DNA of 64,000 nucleotides from contig DIGE01000007.1 of NCBI GenBank assembly GCA_002419465.1, positions 1-64,000 on the forward strand, given 5' to 3'. The notes below the pieces were generated by a model. That model worked only from the letters and a program-made list of their open reading frames with translations, did not search any database and was not told the origin of the DNA. The DNA comes from Geobacter sp. UBA5730. GTDB taxonomy: Bacteria; Desulfobacterota; Desulfuromonadia; Geobacterales; Pseudopelobacteraceae. The position numbers and the translations under genes are program-made. Shown piece after piece: positions 25,738-33,493 of the stretch (position 1 is the stretch's first letter; each line of letters begins with the position of its first letter).

Positions 25738-28184
25738 ATTGCGACCTTCACACCGCAGCAGAAAACGCCTGCAATGAGGTCAGCGTGATGTTCCGTACAG
25801 TCCCCACAGACGGTAAGTTTTATCAGCTGGATGTCGTTGGTAAAACAACCCGCAATGGCGCAGGCCGGATCAGGCTCTTTCCTGATGGTGAGGGTGGTCA
25901 GGTTTGGAACCACATCACCGACGACACCCGTCTATTTTGGACATCAAGTGATCAGCCACTTACTCCAGCCGAGGCAGGAGAGCGTAGGCGTAGGGCAAAA
26001 GAGGAGCGGGAGAAAGCTGAACGTGCGCTTGACGATGCACGGCAGAAGGCCGCAGCACTTGCCGTTGAAGTATGGAAAGTTTCAGCACCACCGGTTGCCT
26101 CGCTGTATTGGCAACGGAAACAGGTAGAGCCGACTGACACCATCCGCGAGATTCCACTTGATACACTTGTGGAGCTTATTGGTTACCACCCGAAGGCTAA
26201 GGGAAAGCAGTTCTCCGGAGGTATGGTTCAGATTATCCCGGTACGTGGTGACAAGGGCATCAGCAGCATTGAGATGATTGACGAGACTGGCCTCAAAGCC
26301 GGTCTCGCTGATGGCCAGAAGCGCGGATGTTTTTGGGCTACTGGTAAGTTGCCAGACGGAGATGGTAGTGGCCTTACCTTTGGTATTGGGGAAGGTGCTG
26401 CAACAATGCTGACCTACAGCATGGCAACCGGCAACGTGGGGATTGCAGCATTATCCTGCGGTAACATTAAGGCAGTGGCGGAACTGATCCATCAGAAGTA
26501 TCCCAAAGCCAGAACCATGATTGTCTCTGATATTGGCAACGGAGAACAGGCGGCCCTGGAGGCGGCACGTTCTGTCAATGCCTTGCTTTTCAAGCCGTCA
26601 CTTCCAGACGGTAGTGCCGGGAGCGACGCCAACGATCTCCATTGTGAGCTGGGCATTGCAGAAGTTAGGCGTCAGATAGAGACGGCAATCTCGCGGACTG
26701 GTGCTTTATCAGGTGCTGCCGATCTCTGGCCCCAGCCTGTGCTGTTTGGTGAAACGCAAACTCCGGATATTCCAACGTCACTGCTACCTGGATGGCTCGG
26801 TGATTATGCCGGGGCGGTAGCCGCCAACACCCAAACACCACCAGCCATGTCAGTGATGATGGCCCTGCCTGTCATAGCGGCATGTGTCCAGAAGCGTTTT
26901 CAGGTGGCCAGGACACCGGAGCATGTCGAGCCGTTGGCGTTATGGACGGTCACCGCACTGCCGCCAGCCAGCCGTAAAACTGCCGTGGTCAATGCCTTTA
27001 CCGGACCGCTTTCAGCATGGGAAAAGGAGCAAGCGGATCTTGGCAAAGGAGAGCGGTCACGGGTGGCGGTGGCCCGTTCGATACTAGAGGATCGTATAAA
27101 ATTGATGCAGTCGAAAGCCGCTAAAACCGACAGCGCAAATGATCGTATCGCCTTGATAGAAGAAGCTGCGCGGATTCAGGAGGAGTTGCCTGCCATACTA
27201 TACGCCCCCCGTGTGTTCACGGCTGACGTGACACCGGAGCGCCTGCAGGACCTGATGATGGAACAGGGCGAGCGCATGGCGCTGTTTGCCGATGAGGGGG
27301 GTATCTTCTCCATCATGGCCGGTCTCTACAGTGGCGGTAAGGCCAACATCGACATTTTTCTAAAAGGTCATGCCGGAAGCGCCGTCCGAGTTGACCGCCA
27401 AGGACGAATGGCCTACCTGGACGAACCAGCCCTGACCTTTGGCCTCTGTATTCAACCGGACATTATTCGTAGTCTGTCTGAAACGTCCTTTAGGGGCAAC
27501 GGATGTCTGGCGCGATTTCTTTTCTGTCTACCAGCCTCAAACATAGGCACTCGAACGGCTGGGTCGATACCGATTCCTCAGACGGTTAAGTCCGCCTACC
27601 AGGAGGGCATACGCTGTCTGTTGAATATACCCCCACTCTTGAATGATCAGGGTAAACAGTGCGCTCGGACGCTCACCCTTGATCCTGGTGCCATGCAGGC
27701 TTGGGAAGAGTTCTTCGCGTTTTTGGAGGCCCGAATGGGTGACGGGAAGGATTTGGAGCCGATCCAGGACTGGGCTGGCAAGCTGGCTGGTGCGGCATTG
27801 CGTGTAGCAGGACTTATGGCCGTGGTCGAACAGGGGGAGGCAGCCACCACCATCAACGAAATGACCATGCGCAAGGCCCTTGCGCTGTCTGAATTGCTGA
27901 TTCCCCATGCAAAGGCGGCCTTTGATCTGATCGATGGCGGTACTTCACAGAACGACGCCAAACATGTGTATCGCTGGATTCTGGAAAAGGGTGCATTAAC
28001 CTTTAGACGTCGGGATGCTCAGCAGGAGTTGACCCGTTTTCGTGAAGTTGACCGGTTGGAAAAAGCGCTTGGCTCTCTAGCTAAACGCTACATCGTGTCA
28101 GAACCTGAAAAAATCAGGTCCGCATCCGGGAAGGGGATGGCCTCTGTGGTCTATCATGTGAATCCAGCAGTATTTGAGCGTTAG
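25734..28184 (+). CDS. TOPRIM and DUF3987 replication-type protein
   Basis: An 816-residue protein. The first ~90 residues resemble a small beta-rich cap. Residues ~120-310 carry a TOPRIM-like fold: FGIGEGAATMLTY (~220), with the conserved acidic MIVSDIGNGEQAA downstream. Residues ~350-700 match DUF3987 (PPAMSVMMALPVIAACVQKR; FADEGGIFSIMAGLYSGGKA), a helicase-like ATPase family of mobile elements. The C-terminus holds a winged-helix-like segment. Such proteins act as primase/helicase-like initiators of plasmids, phages and satellites. It overlaps the preceding gene and is followed by inverted 9-base iterons, forming a self-contained replication cassette. The start at 25734 is fixed by the overlap. 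Confidence 0.75.
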   Translation: MNCDLHTAAENACNEVSVMFRTVPTDGKFYQLDVVGKTTRNGAGRIRLFPDGEGGQVWNHITDDTRLFWTSSDQPLTPAEAGERRRRAKEEREKAERALDDARQKAAALAVEVWKVSAPPVASLYWQRKQVEPTDTIREIPLDTLVELIGYHPKAKGKQFSGGMVQIIPVRGDKGISSIEMIDETGLKAGLADGQKRGCFWATGKLPDGDGSGLTFGIGEGAATMLTYSMATGNVGIAALSCGNIKAVAELIHQKYPKARTMIVSDIGNGEQAALEAARSVNALLFKPSLPDGSAGSDANDLHCELGIAEVRRQIETAISRTGALSGAADLWPQPVLFGETQTPDIPTSLLPGWLGDYAGAVAANTQTPPAMSVMMALPVIAACVQKRFQVARTPEHVEPLALWTVTALPPASRKTAVVNAFTGPLSAWEKEQADLGKGERSRVAVARSILEDRIKLMQSKAAKTDSANDRIALIEEAARIQEELPAILYAPRVFTADVTPERLQDLMMEQGERMALFADEGGIFSIMAGLYSGGKANIDIFLKGHAGSAVRVDRQGRMAYLDEPALTFGLCIQPDIIRSLSETSFRGNGCLARFLFCLPASNIGTRTAGSIPIPQTVKSAYQEGIRCLLNIPPLLNDQGKQCARTLTLDPGAMQAWEEFFAFLEARMGDGKDLEPIQDWAGKLAGAALRVAGLMAVVEQGEAATTINEMTMRKALALSELLIPHAKAAFDLIDGGTSQNDAKHVYRWILEKGALTFRRRDAQQELTRFREVDRLEKALGSLAKRYIVSEPEKIRSASGKGMASVVYHVNPAVFER

Positions 28185-28190
28185 CGATGG

Positions 28191-28267
28191 TACAACAGTT
28201 ACAACATTTACAACACTATAGGCTTTCGTGGTCTCATTCTGTTGTAAGTGTTGTAACTGTTGCAGAA
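28191..28267. repeat. Inverted triplets of 9-bp iterons after the DUF3987 gene
   Basis: Three tandem 9-base units TACAACAGT, TACAACATT, TACAACACT (28191-28217) face an inverted set (28241-28267), the last unit reading TGCAAC. The arms 28193-28215 and 28240-28262 match in 22 of 23 positions around a 24-base loop. They may be a replication/partition site or a hairpin terminator. The TACAAC core is also the core of the terminal arm repeats. The stretch 28268-28549 shows nothing else recognisable. Confidence 0.7.
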
Positions 28268-28549
28268 CATTATTATCAATGAAATGGCATGCACGGGAGG
28301 GGCACTATCACACAACTTGCAGATAGTTCTCCTTTTTTCTTCCGTTTTTCATAGCATAGCCGTTGCTATCCATTGCTAATATGTCAGCATTTGTCACCAT
28401 TTTTCAGGCTCGCCCTGACGCCTTAACGGAGCTTAACAGTAAGCGCTGGAATGTTAGTAAAAGTTAGGTGTTTTGAGCTTGGCCCTGCGTATTCATGGCG
28501 AAGTCATTTCAGGAAAAGTCAGCAGTTTTTGGGGGACGGTAGCAAGCGG

Positions 28550-28573
28550 CAAAAGTACAACTAAAGTACAACT
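28550..28573. repeat. Right 24-bp terminal repeat (candidate integrase arm sites)
   Basis: Identical to 4646-4669 over 24 bases, same orientation, containing two tandem AAGTACAACT units. It lies 58 bases inside the right attachment core. Confidence 0.6.
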
Positions 28574-28588
28574 ATTTTAGAAATAAAG

Positions 28589-28626
28589 AACAAGCACCAG
28601 CAGCCAGTTCGCTGTAGGTGCTTGTT
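28589..28626 (-). terminator. Terminator of tRNA-Arg supplied by the element
   Basis: Arms AACAAGCACC and GGTGCTTGTT begin 5 bases past the CCA of the tRNA on the minus strand and run into CTTTATTTC. It lies inside the element, so the element carries both the tRNA 3' half and a terminator for it. Confidence 0.7.
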
Positions 28627-28631
28627 TTGAT

Positions 28632-28708
28632 TGGCGTCCCCGAGTCGATTCGAACGACCGGCCCCTTCCTTAGGAGGGAAGTGCTCTATCCAGCTGAGCT
28701 ACGGGGAC
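28632..28708 (-). tRNA. tRNA-Arg (anticodon CCT), hosts the attachment site
   Basis: A 77-base cloverleaf with encoded CCA: acceptor GTCCCCG/CGGGGAC, D arm, anticodon stem CTTCC/GGAAG around CTCCTAA (anticodon CCT), and T arm with TTCGAAT. The 3' 45 bases (28632-28676) repeat the left att fragment. By the usual mechanism the 3' half present here arrived with the element and restored the gene. Confidence 0.95.
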
Positions 28709-28738
28709 CCAAGCGGTCTTTTTTCGTTATAGCTACGT

Positions 28739-28800
28739 CAATTTTCGTAATGCTTTGTGCGGCGTACACAGAAGTACGCCTCCGCATCATTACTCAATTG
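28739..28800. repeat. 62-bp imperfect palindrome downstream of the tRNA promoter region
   Basis: Outer CAATT (28739) and AATTG (28796) and inner GTAATG/CATTAC and GGCGTAC/GTACGCC pairs enclose a short loop. It is a likely REP/BIME-type or structured intergenic repeat, not a gene. It lies between tRNA-Arg and apt, both on the minus strand. Confidence 0.5.
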
Positions 28801-28855
28801 CCACACCTCTAATCGAAAAAATCCTCGCTTGTTTGATGGATGTGAGGTTGTTGTA

Positions 28856-29371
28856 TCAAAACTGCAGCAGAGAGTAAACCTTTCCTTCCGGTAGTTTCTT
28901 GCGGCCGTTAAGGAAGGCCAGTTCGGTCATGAAGCAGCATTCGACGATGTCACCCCCCTGTTGTTTGACCATGTCCACTACGGCTGCCATGGTGCCGCCA
29001 GTGGCCAACAGATCGTCGGCAATCAGAATTTTTTCCCCCGGCTTGATGGCATCTTTGTGAATCTCCAGAGTGTCGGTGCCGTATTCCAGATCGTAGGTTT
29101 TGCTGAAGGTTTCCGATGGCAGTTTGCCCGGTTTGCGGACCAGTACTACCCCGGCTCCCAGTTTGTAGGCCAGTACCGAGCCGATGATGAAGCCCCGCGC
29201 CTCGACTCCCACTACCTTGTCAATATGCTGGCCGATGTAGCGGTGGGCTAGCAGGTCAACCATCCGCTGGTAGGATTTGGCATCCTGCAGCAGGGTGGTG
29301 ATGTCTTTGAAAATGATCCCCTTTTTGGGGAAGTCAGGGATGTCGCGGATGATATGTTTCAGGTCTTCCAT
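28856..29371 (-). CDS. apt: Adenine phosphoribosyltransferase
   Basis: A 171-residue type I phosphoribosyltransferase that makes AMP from adenine and PRPP (purine salvage, cytosol). It shows the N-terminal hood (IRDIPDFPKKGIIFKDITTL), VGVEARGFIIG (about 60-70) and the PRPP loop ILIADDLLATGGTM (about 118-131). Length is normal. The start at 29371 (MEDLKHII) has AAGGAG five bases upstream; an in-frame ATG five codons earlier lies before that site. It follows rpoS by about 20 bases on the same strand, an arrangement familiar in Geobacter relatives. Confidence 0.96.
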   Translation of the reverse strand: MEDLKHIIRDIPDFPKKGIIFKDITTLLQDAKSYQRMVDLLAHRYIGQHIDKVVGVEARGFIIGSVLAYKLGAGVVLVRKPGKLPSETFSKTYDLEYGTDTLEIHKDAIKPGEKILIADDLLATGGTMAAVVDMVKQQGGDIVECCFMTELAFLNGRKKLPEGKVYSLLQF

Positions 29372-29390
29372 GCCGGCTCCTTGCATTGCG

Positions 29391-30347
29391 TCAGGACCTT
29401 TCCGTCAGCGCTTTCAGTTTTTCAATGGATTTGGCCTCAATCTGGCGAATCCGTTCGCGGGTGACACCGAAGCTTTGGCCGATGGTATCCAGGGTTTGAG
29501 GCTCTTGGTCAGAGAGGCCGAAGCGCAGACTCAGGATGATCTGTTCGCTTTCAGAGAGTGTTTCAAAATGCTGGGATATTCGCTCGTATTTATCGAGGTT
29601 TTCCAGCAATTCAGATGGGGAGACGACCGAGCAGTCTTCAATGGTGTCGATCAGGAAGTAGTCGTTGCCGTCGCCGATCGGGGTTTCAATGGAACAGGTC
29701 CGCTTGAGCAGTACCATCAGCCGCCGGACGTAGGTTGTTTTGGCCTTCATGGCATCGGCCACCTCCTGCACGGTCGGCTCACGGTGCAGCTGCTGGGTGA
29801 GCTGGCGTGAGGTGCGCAGCATCCGGTTGATGTCGTCGGAGACATGCACCGGCAGGCGGATGGTGCGGGACTGGTTGACCAGGGCCCGCTCGATGGACTG
29901 GCGAATCCACCAGGTGGCGTAGGTGGAGAAACGGCATTCCTTGGCCAGGGAGAAGCGTTCCACCGCCTTCATCAGCCCCAGGTTGCCCTCCTCGATCAGA
30001 TCCAGAAACGGCAGGCCGCGATTGACATAGCGCTTGGCAATCTTGACCACCAGCCGCAGGTTGGATTCGATCATCTTGTTGCGAGCCGTACGATCACCCT
30101 GTTCCACCTTGCGGGCTAGTTCCTTTTCACCCCCGGGGGTCAGCAGCGGGGTTTTCTGGATGTCGCGCAGGTAGATCTTGATGGCGTCGTCCAGATGCTC
30201 TGCTTCAGGCAGCGGCAGCTCTTCGGCTTCGGCCTCATCCTCTTCCGCATCCTGCTCTGCGTCGGCAGCAAAATCTAGCGATGGTTCGGGCTCGTCAAGG
30301 GTCGGTTCAAGCAGTTCAGGGTCGTGGTAGGTTTCATTCCGACTCAT
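29391..30347 (-). CDS. rpoS: RNA polymerase sigma factor RpoS
   Basis: A 318-residue sigma70-family factor. An acidic N-terminal tail (residues 10-50) precedes region 1.2 (AIKIYLRDIQKTPLLT). Region 2 follows (RLVVKIAKRYVNRGLPFLDL, then ATWWIRQSIERAL), then regions 3 and 4 with the -35-binding helix in FGVTRERIRQIEAKSIEKL. The length and lack of region 1.1 fit RpoS rather than RpoD. The surE-pcm-rpoS order is a well-known genomic context for RpoS. AAGGAG precedes the ATG at good spacing. It controls stationary-phase and stress genes; in Geobacter it is also tied to oxygen tolerance. Confidence 0.95.
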   Translation of the reverse strand: MSRNETYHDPELLEPTLDEPEPSLDFAADAEQDAEEDEAEAEELPLPEAEHLDDAIKIYLRDIQKTPLLTPGGEKELARKVEQGDRTARNKMIESNLRLVVKIAKRYVNRGLPFLDLIEEGNLGLMKAVERFSLAKECRFSTYATWWIRQSIERALVNQSRTIRLPVHVSDDINRMLRTSRQLTQQLHREPTVQEVADAMKAKTTYVRRLMVLLKRTCSIETPIGDGNDYFLIDTIEDCSVVSPSELLENLDKYERISQHFETLSESEQIILSLRFGLSDQEPQTLDTIGQSFGVTRERIRQIEAKSIEKLKALTERS

Positions 30348-30356
30348 GCAAGCTCC

Positions 30357-31010
30357 TTAGGCGGCTGGTTGCCAACCCTGTTGGCCGATCAGCGGTACAA
30401 AGCGACAGCCAACGCCGGTTTCACGGAGCAGACTACCATCGGGTTCTTTACGGATTCTCAGGATGGTCTGGTCTGATGCGTTACCGACCGGGATTACCAG
30501 GCGGCCGCCGGGGGCCAGTTGTGCGGCCAGGGCTTCCGGCACGGCCGGTGCGCCGGCTGTAACCAGAATAGCGTCGAAGGGAGCCTCTTCGGCCCAGCCC
30601 AGGGTGCCATCACCGACCTTGATGTTGACATTCAGTAGATGCAGGGAGTCAAGCACTTTGCGGGCCTGCATCGCCAGCGGGCGAATCCGCTCAATGGTAT
30701 AGACCCTGCGGCAGAGCGAGGCCAGCACAGCGGTCTGGTAGCCGGATCCGGTGCCGATCTCAAGCACGTGGTCGCGTCCGTCAAGCTCAAGCAGGTCGGT
30801 CATCAGGGCCACCATATAAGGTTGGGAGATGGTCTGCTTTTCGCCGATCGGCAGGGCGCTGTCACTGTAGGCCTGATCGGCCATGGCGTCCTGGACAAAC
30901 AGGTGACGCGGAATTTTGAGCATGGTTTCGATCACCCGTGGCGCAGTGATGCCCCGGCCAACGATTTGCTCCTGTACCATCCGTTTGCGGGCAATCTCGA
31001 AGCGTGTCAA
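30357..31010 (-). CDS. pcm: Protein-L-isoaspartate O-methyltransferase
   Basis: About 217 residues; repairs isoaspartyl residues in aged proteins using SAM. Visible motifs are the ISQPYMVALMTDLL segment, SAM motif I VLEIGTGSGYQTAVLA and the later VGDGTLGWAEEAPFDAI. The start is uncertain: a TTG at 31010 has GGAGGG just upstream, while the first ATG (30980) has no ribosome site. It lies between surE and rpoS, all on the minus strand. Confidence 0.93.
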   Translation of the reverse strand: MTRFEIARKRMVQEQIVGRGITAPRVIETMLKIPRHLFVQDAMADQAYSDSALPIGEKQTISQPYMVALMTDLLELDGRDHVLEIGTGSGYQTAVLASLCRRVYTIERIRPLAMQARKVLDSLHLLNVNIKVGDGTLGWAEEAPFDAILVTAGAPAVPEALAAQLAPGGRLVIPVGNASDQTILRIRKEPDGSLLRETGVGCRFVPLIGQQGWQPAA

Positions 31011-31074
31011 TAGCCCTCCCAAGGCCCGAATTCAGGGAGCATACGATAGCAGAGCAGCGGGGCGTTGTCCAGTG

Positions 31075-31827
31075 TCATGGGGCGGTCAGCTGCCACTTTT
31101 GCAAGGATTCCATGCTGCGGTAGTTGGTCAGGTCAAGGTGGAGCGGCGTGATGGAGACGTGTCCCAGACCCACGGCGTGAAAGTCGGTGCCGGCAACGTC
31201 CTGAAAGCTGGGCTCTTCACTACCGATCCAGAAGTACTTGCGTCCACGGGGGTCGACCTTGTCGACGATCTTGCCCACAAAGGAGCGTTTGCCCTGACGG
31301 GTGATCAGCGGCGGCTTGATCTGGCTGAAGGGCAGGTTGGGTACGTTGACGTTCAGGAAGGTGTCCTGCGGCAGGCCGTTGCGCGTCAATTCCGTGGCAA
31401 CCTGCAGCGCCACCCGGCCAGCATCGGGAAAATATTCGGTGGGGCCGAAGGTGGCCAACGATACTGCCATGGCCGGGATGCCCATCAGGTTGGCCTCCAT
31501 GGCGGCGGCCACAGTGCCGGAATAGGTGATGTCGTCGCCCAGGTTGCCGCCGTGGTTGATACCGGAAACCACCAGATCGGGCGGGCCGGTCAACAGGCTG
31601 TGGATGCCCATGTTGACGCAGTCGGTGGGGGTGCCGTCCACGGCGAACCAGCCGGGCCGCAGTTCGAAAACCCGCAGCGGTGAATGCAGTGTCAGCGAGT
31701 GACCGGCGGCACTGCGTTCGCGATCAGGCGCCACCACGATCACCTCACCCAGCCCTTGCAGCGCCTCGGCCAGTGCCTTGATGCCCGCTGCCGCTATGCC
31801 GTCGTCGTTGGTAACCAGAATCTTCAT
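31075..31827 (-). CDS. surE: 5'/3'-nucleotidase SurE
   Basis: A 250-residue metal-dependent phosphatase that hydrolyses nucleoside monophosphates in the cytosol. The active-site motifs are intact: TNDDGI at residues 6-11, then VAPDRERSAAGHSLT and the metal/phosphate motif SGINHGGNLGDD, followed by YSGTVAAAMEA. Length is usual for the family. A GGGG ribosome site precedes the ATG. It heads a minus-strand group with pcm, rpoS and apt. The region to the divergent oxidoreductase gene (31828-31981) should hold both promoters. Confidence 0.96.
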   Translation of the reverse strand: MKILVTNDDGIAAAGIKALAEALQGLGEVIVVAPDRERSAAGHSLTLHSPLRVFELRPGWFAVDGTPTDCVNMGIHSLLTGPPDLVVSGINHGGNLGDDITYSGTVAAAMEANLMGIPAMAVSLATFGPTEYFPDAGRVALQVATELTRNGLPQDTFLNVNVPNLPFSQIKPPLITRQGKRSFVGKIVDKVDPRGRKYFWIGSEEPSFQDVAGTDFHAVGLGHVSITPLHLDLTNYRSMESLQKWQLTAP

Positions 31828-31981
31828 TGCGAACCCCTTTGGAATGTCGAGCGTTTATGGCAGAAAACGACCATAAAATCAAGGGTGGGCGGCATATTTA
31901 ACTGTTTACAAAAGGTTCCACAGCAGGTAAATTGGCACTCTGCGATTTCAAAACATCATTTTGTTTAGGGGGATACACGTC

Positions 31982-32968
31982 ATGAAGGCAGTGTTGATGG
32001 ATGGTTTCGGCGGGGTGGAGGTGCTCAAGGTGGGCGAGGTGGCAACGCCGGTTACCGGTGAAGGGCAGGTGCTGATCAAGGTGCACGCCACCACCGTTAA
32101 CCGTCCCGATCTGGTGCAACGCGAGGGCAAGTATCCGCCACCGCCAGGTGATTCCGAGATCCTGGGCCTGGAAGTGGCCGGCACGGTCGAGGCGCTGGGG
32201 GCCGGGGTAAGCGGCTGGAAGGTGGGCGACCGGGTTATGTCGCTGGTGGGAGGCGGCGCTTACGCTGAGTACGCTGTGGCCTATGCCAGCCATCTGATGC
32301 CGATACCGGAAAGCATGAGCTTCGAGGAGGCGGCCTGCGTCTGCGAATCCTACATCACCGCTTTCCTGAACCTGTTCATGATCGGCGGCCTGAAGGATAG
32401 TAACACCACCATCATTCACGGCGGCGGCGGCGGAGTCAATACCGCTGGCGTTCAGCTCTGCAAGGCGCTGGTACCCGACACCAAGATCATCGTTACCAGT
32501 CACCCCGGCAAGGCTGAACGGGTGAAAGCGCTCGGCGTTGATCTGGTGGTCGATTACACCACCACCCCTGACTTCTCCGAGGTGGTTAAAGAGTTCACCA
32601 ACAAAAAGGGGGCCGATGTAATCCTGGATCATGTGGGCGCCAAATACCTGGCCCCCAACATGAATTCGCTGGCCTATGCCGGCCGCCTGGTCAGCATCGG
32701 GGTGATCAGCGGCATCAAGGCAGAACTGAATCTGGCCCTGATGATGGTCAAGCGCCAGCAGATCATCGGTTCGGTACTGCGTTCACGTCCGGTCAAGGAC
32801 AAGGGCGAGATCGTGGCCGAGTTCACCAAAACCGCCTTGCCCAAGTTCGCCGACCGGACTATCGTACCGATCATCGAAAAGGTCTTCACGATTGATCAGG
32901 TGGTGGAAGCCCATCGGATGATGGAAGAGGATAAGCATTTCGGCAAGATCGTATTGAAGATTCAGTAG
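31982..32968 (+). CDS. Zinc-independent MDR/quinone-oxidoreductase-type dehydrogenase
   Basis: A 328-residue medium-chain dehydrogenase/reductase. The start at 31982 (MKAVLMDGFGGVEVL) follows AGGGGG. It has the GroES-like half with HATTVNRPDLVQREGKYPPP and GLEVAGTVEALG, and a Rossmann half with IIHGGGGGVNTAGVQLCK, where a run of glycines replaces the usual GAAGGVG. The catalytic-zinc Cys/His residues are absent, as in the quinone oxidoreductase/PIG3 branch. It probably reduces quinone or enone substrates with NADPH. The next gene begins 3 bases after the stop. Confidence 0.85.
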   Translation: MKAVLMDGFGGVEVLKVGEVATPVTGEGQVLIKVHATTVNRPDLVQREGKYPPPPGDSEILGLEVAGTVEALGAGVSGWKVGDRVMSLVGGGAYAEYAVAYASHLMPIPESMSFEEAACVCESYITAFLNLFMIGGLKDSNTTIIHGGGGGVNTAGVQLCKALVPDTKIIVTSHPGKAERVKALGVDLVVDYTTTPDFSEVVKEFTNKKGADVILDHVGAKYLAPNMNSLAYAGRLVSIGVISGIKAELNLALMMVKRQQIIGSVLRSRPVKDKGEIVAEFTKTALPKFADRTIVPIIEKVFTIDQVVEAHRMMEEDKHFGKIVLKIQ

Positions 32969-32971
32969 CCG

Positions 32972-33493
32972 ATGGCTGATCCGCTGGCAAATTATCATAG
33001 TCTGGTGGCCAAGGTGGATGACCTCTGCCGTGGGGTGAAAGACCGGCTGGATGAGGTCATCACCTGTCATGCCGGCTGCTCTTCCTGTTGTCTGGTCATC
33101 ACGGTCTTTCCGGTAGAGGCGGTTGCCATGATCGAAGCCGCCAACAGACTTGCGCCGGAGCAGCTGAAGCATCTTAAACAGCATCTTGCCAGCTGGTCAG
33201 AAGGTCAGGCCTGTCCCTTGCTGAAGGACCAACGCTGTCTGCTGTATGAAGCGCGGCCGATTATCTGCCGTACCCACGGCCTGCCGATCCTGCTGCTGGA
33301 GGGTGAACAGCGACGGATCGATGTCTGCCCGAAGAATTGCCAGGGTATCGACCACCTGCCCGGTGAGGCGGTGCTCGATCTGGAGCGGCTTAACACCTTG
33401 CTGGCCGCGGTCAATGCCCTTTATCTGCGGGAATTTGGCATCCGGTTGCCGGAACGAATTTCCCTTGCTACCCTGGGAGAGATGTTGCCGTGA
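32972..33493 (+). CDS. YkgJ-type cysteine-cluster protein
   Basis: A 173-residue protein of the YkgJ (CxxCxxC zinc/iron chelatase-like) family. Cys pairs occur at CHAGCSSCC (about 30-38), CPLLKDQRCLLYEARPIICR (about 75-95) and DVCPKNC (about 112). The family likely binds a metal; function is not established. It is 3 bases after the oxidoreductase and its TGA overlaps the start of the rRNA methyltransferase, so the three genes are probably one operon. Confidence 0.85.
   Translation: MADPLANYHSLVAKVDDLCRGVKDRLDEVITCHAGCSSCCLVITVFPVEAVAMIEAANRLAPEQLKHLKQHLASWSEGQACPLLKDQRCLLYEARPIICRTHGLPILLLEGEQRRIDVCPKNCQGIDHLPGEAVLDLERLNTLLAAVNALYLREFGIRLPERISLATLGEMLP

Larger units (their letters stand above)
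4461..28676. mobile_element. Integrative element in tRNA-Arg(CCT), about 24 kb
   Basis: The ends are 45-base direct repeats (4461-4505 and 28632-28676, 42 of 45 matching) corresponding to the 3' half of tRNA-Arg(CCT). A tyrosine integrase reads inward from the left end. Exact 24-base repeats lie just inside both ends. AlpA-like and TOPRIM/DUF3987 replication-type genes lie at the right, and accessory cargo fills the middle. On the right, core genes (apt, rpoS, surE) begin immediately. No conjugation, capsid, terminase or transposase genes were recognised inside. The replication-type genes and iterons suggest it may replicate after excision, perhaps as a satellite or mobilisable element; that part is inference. 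Confidence 0.85.
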
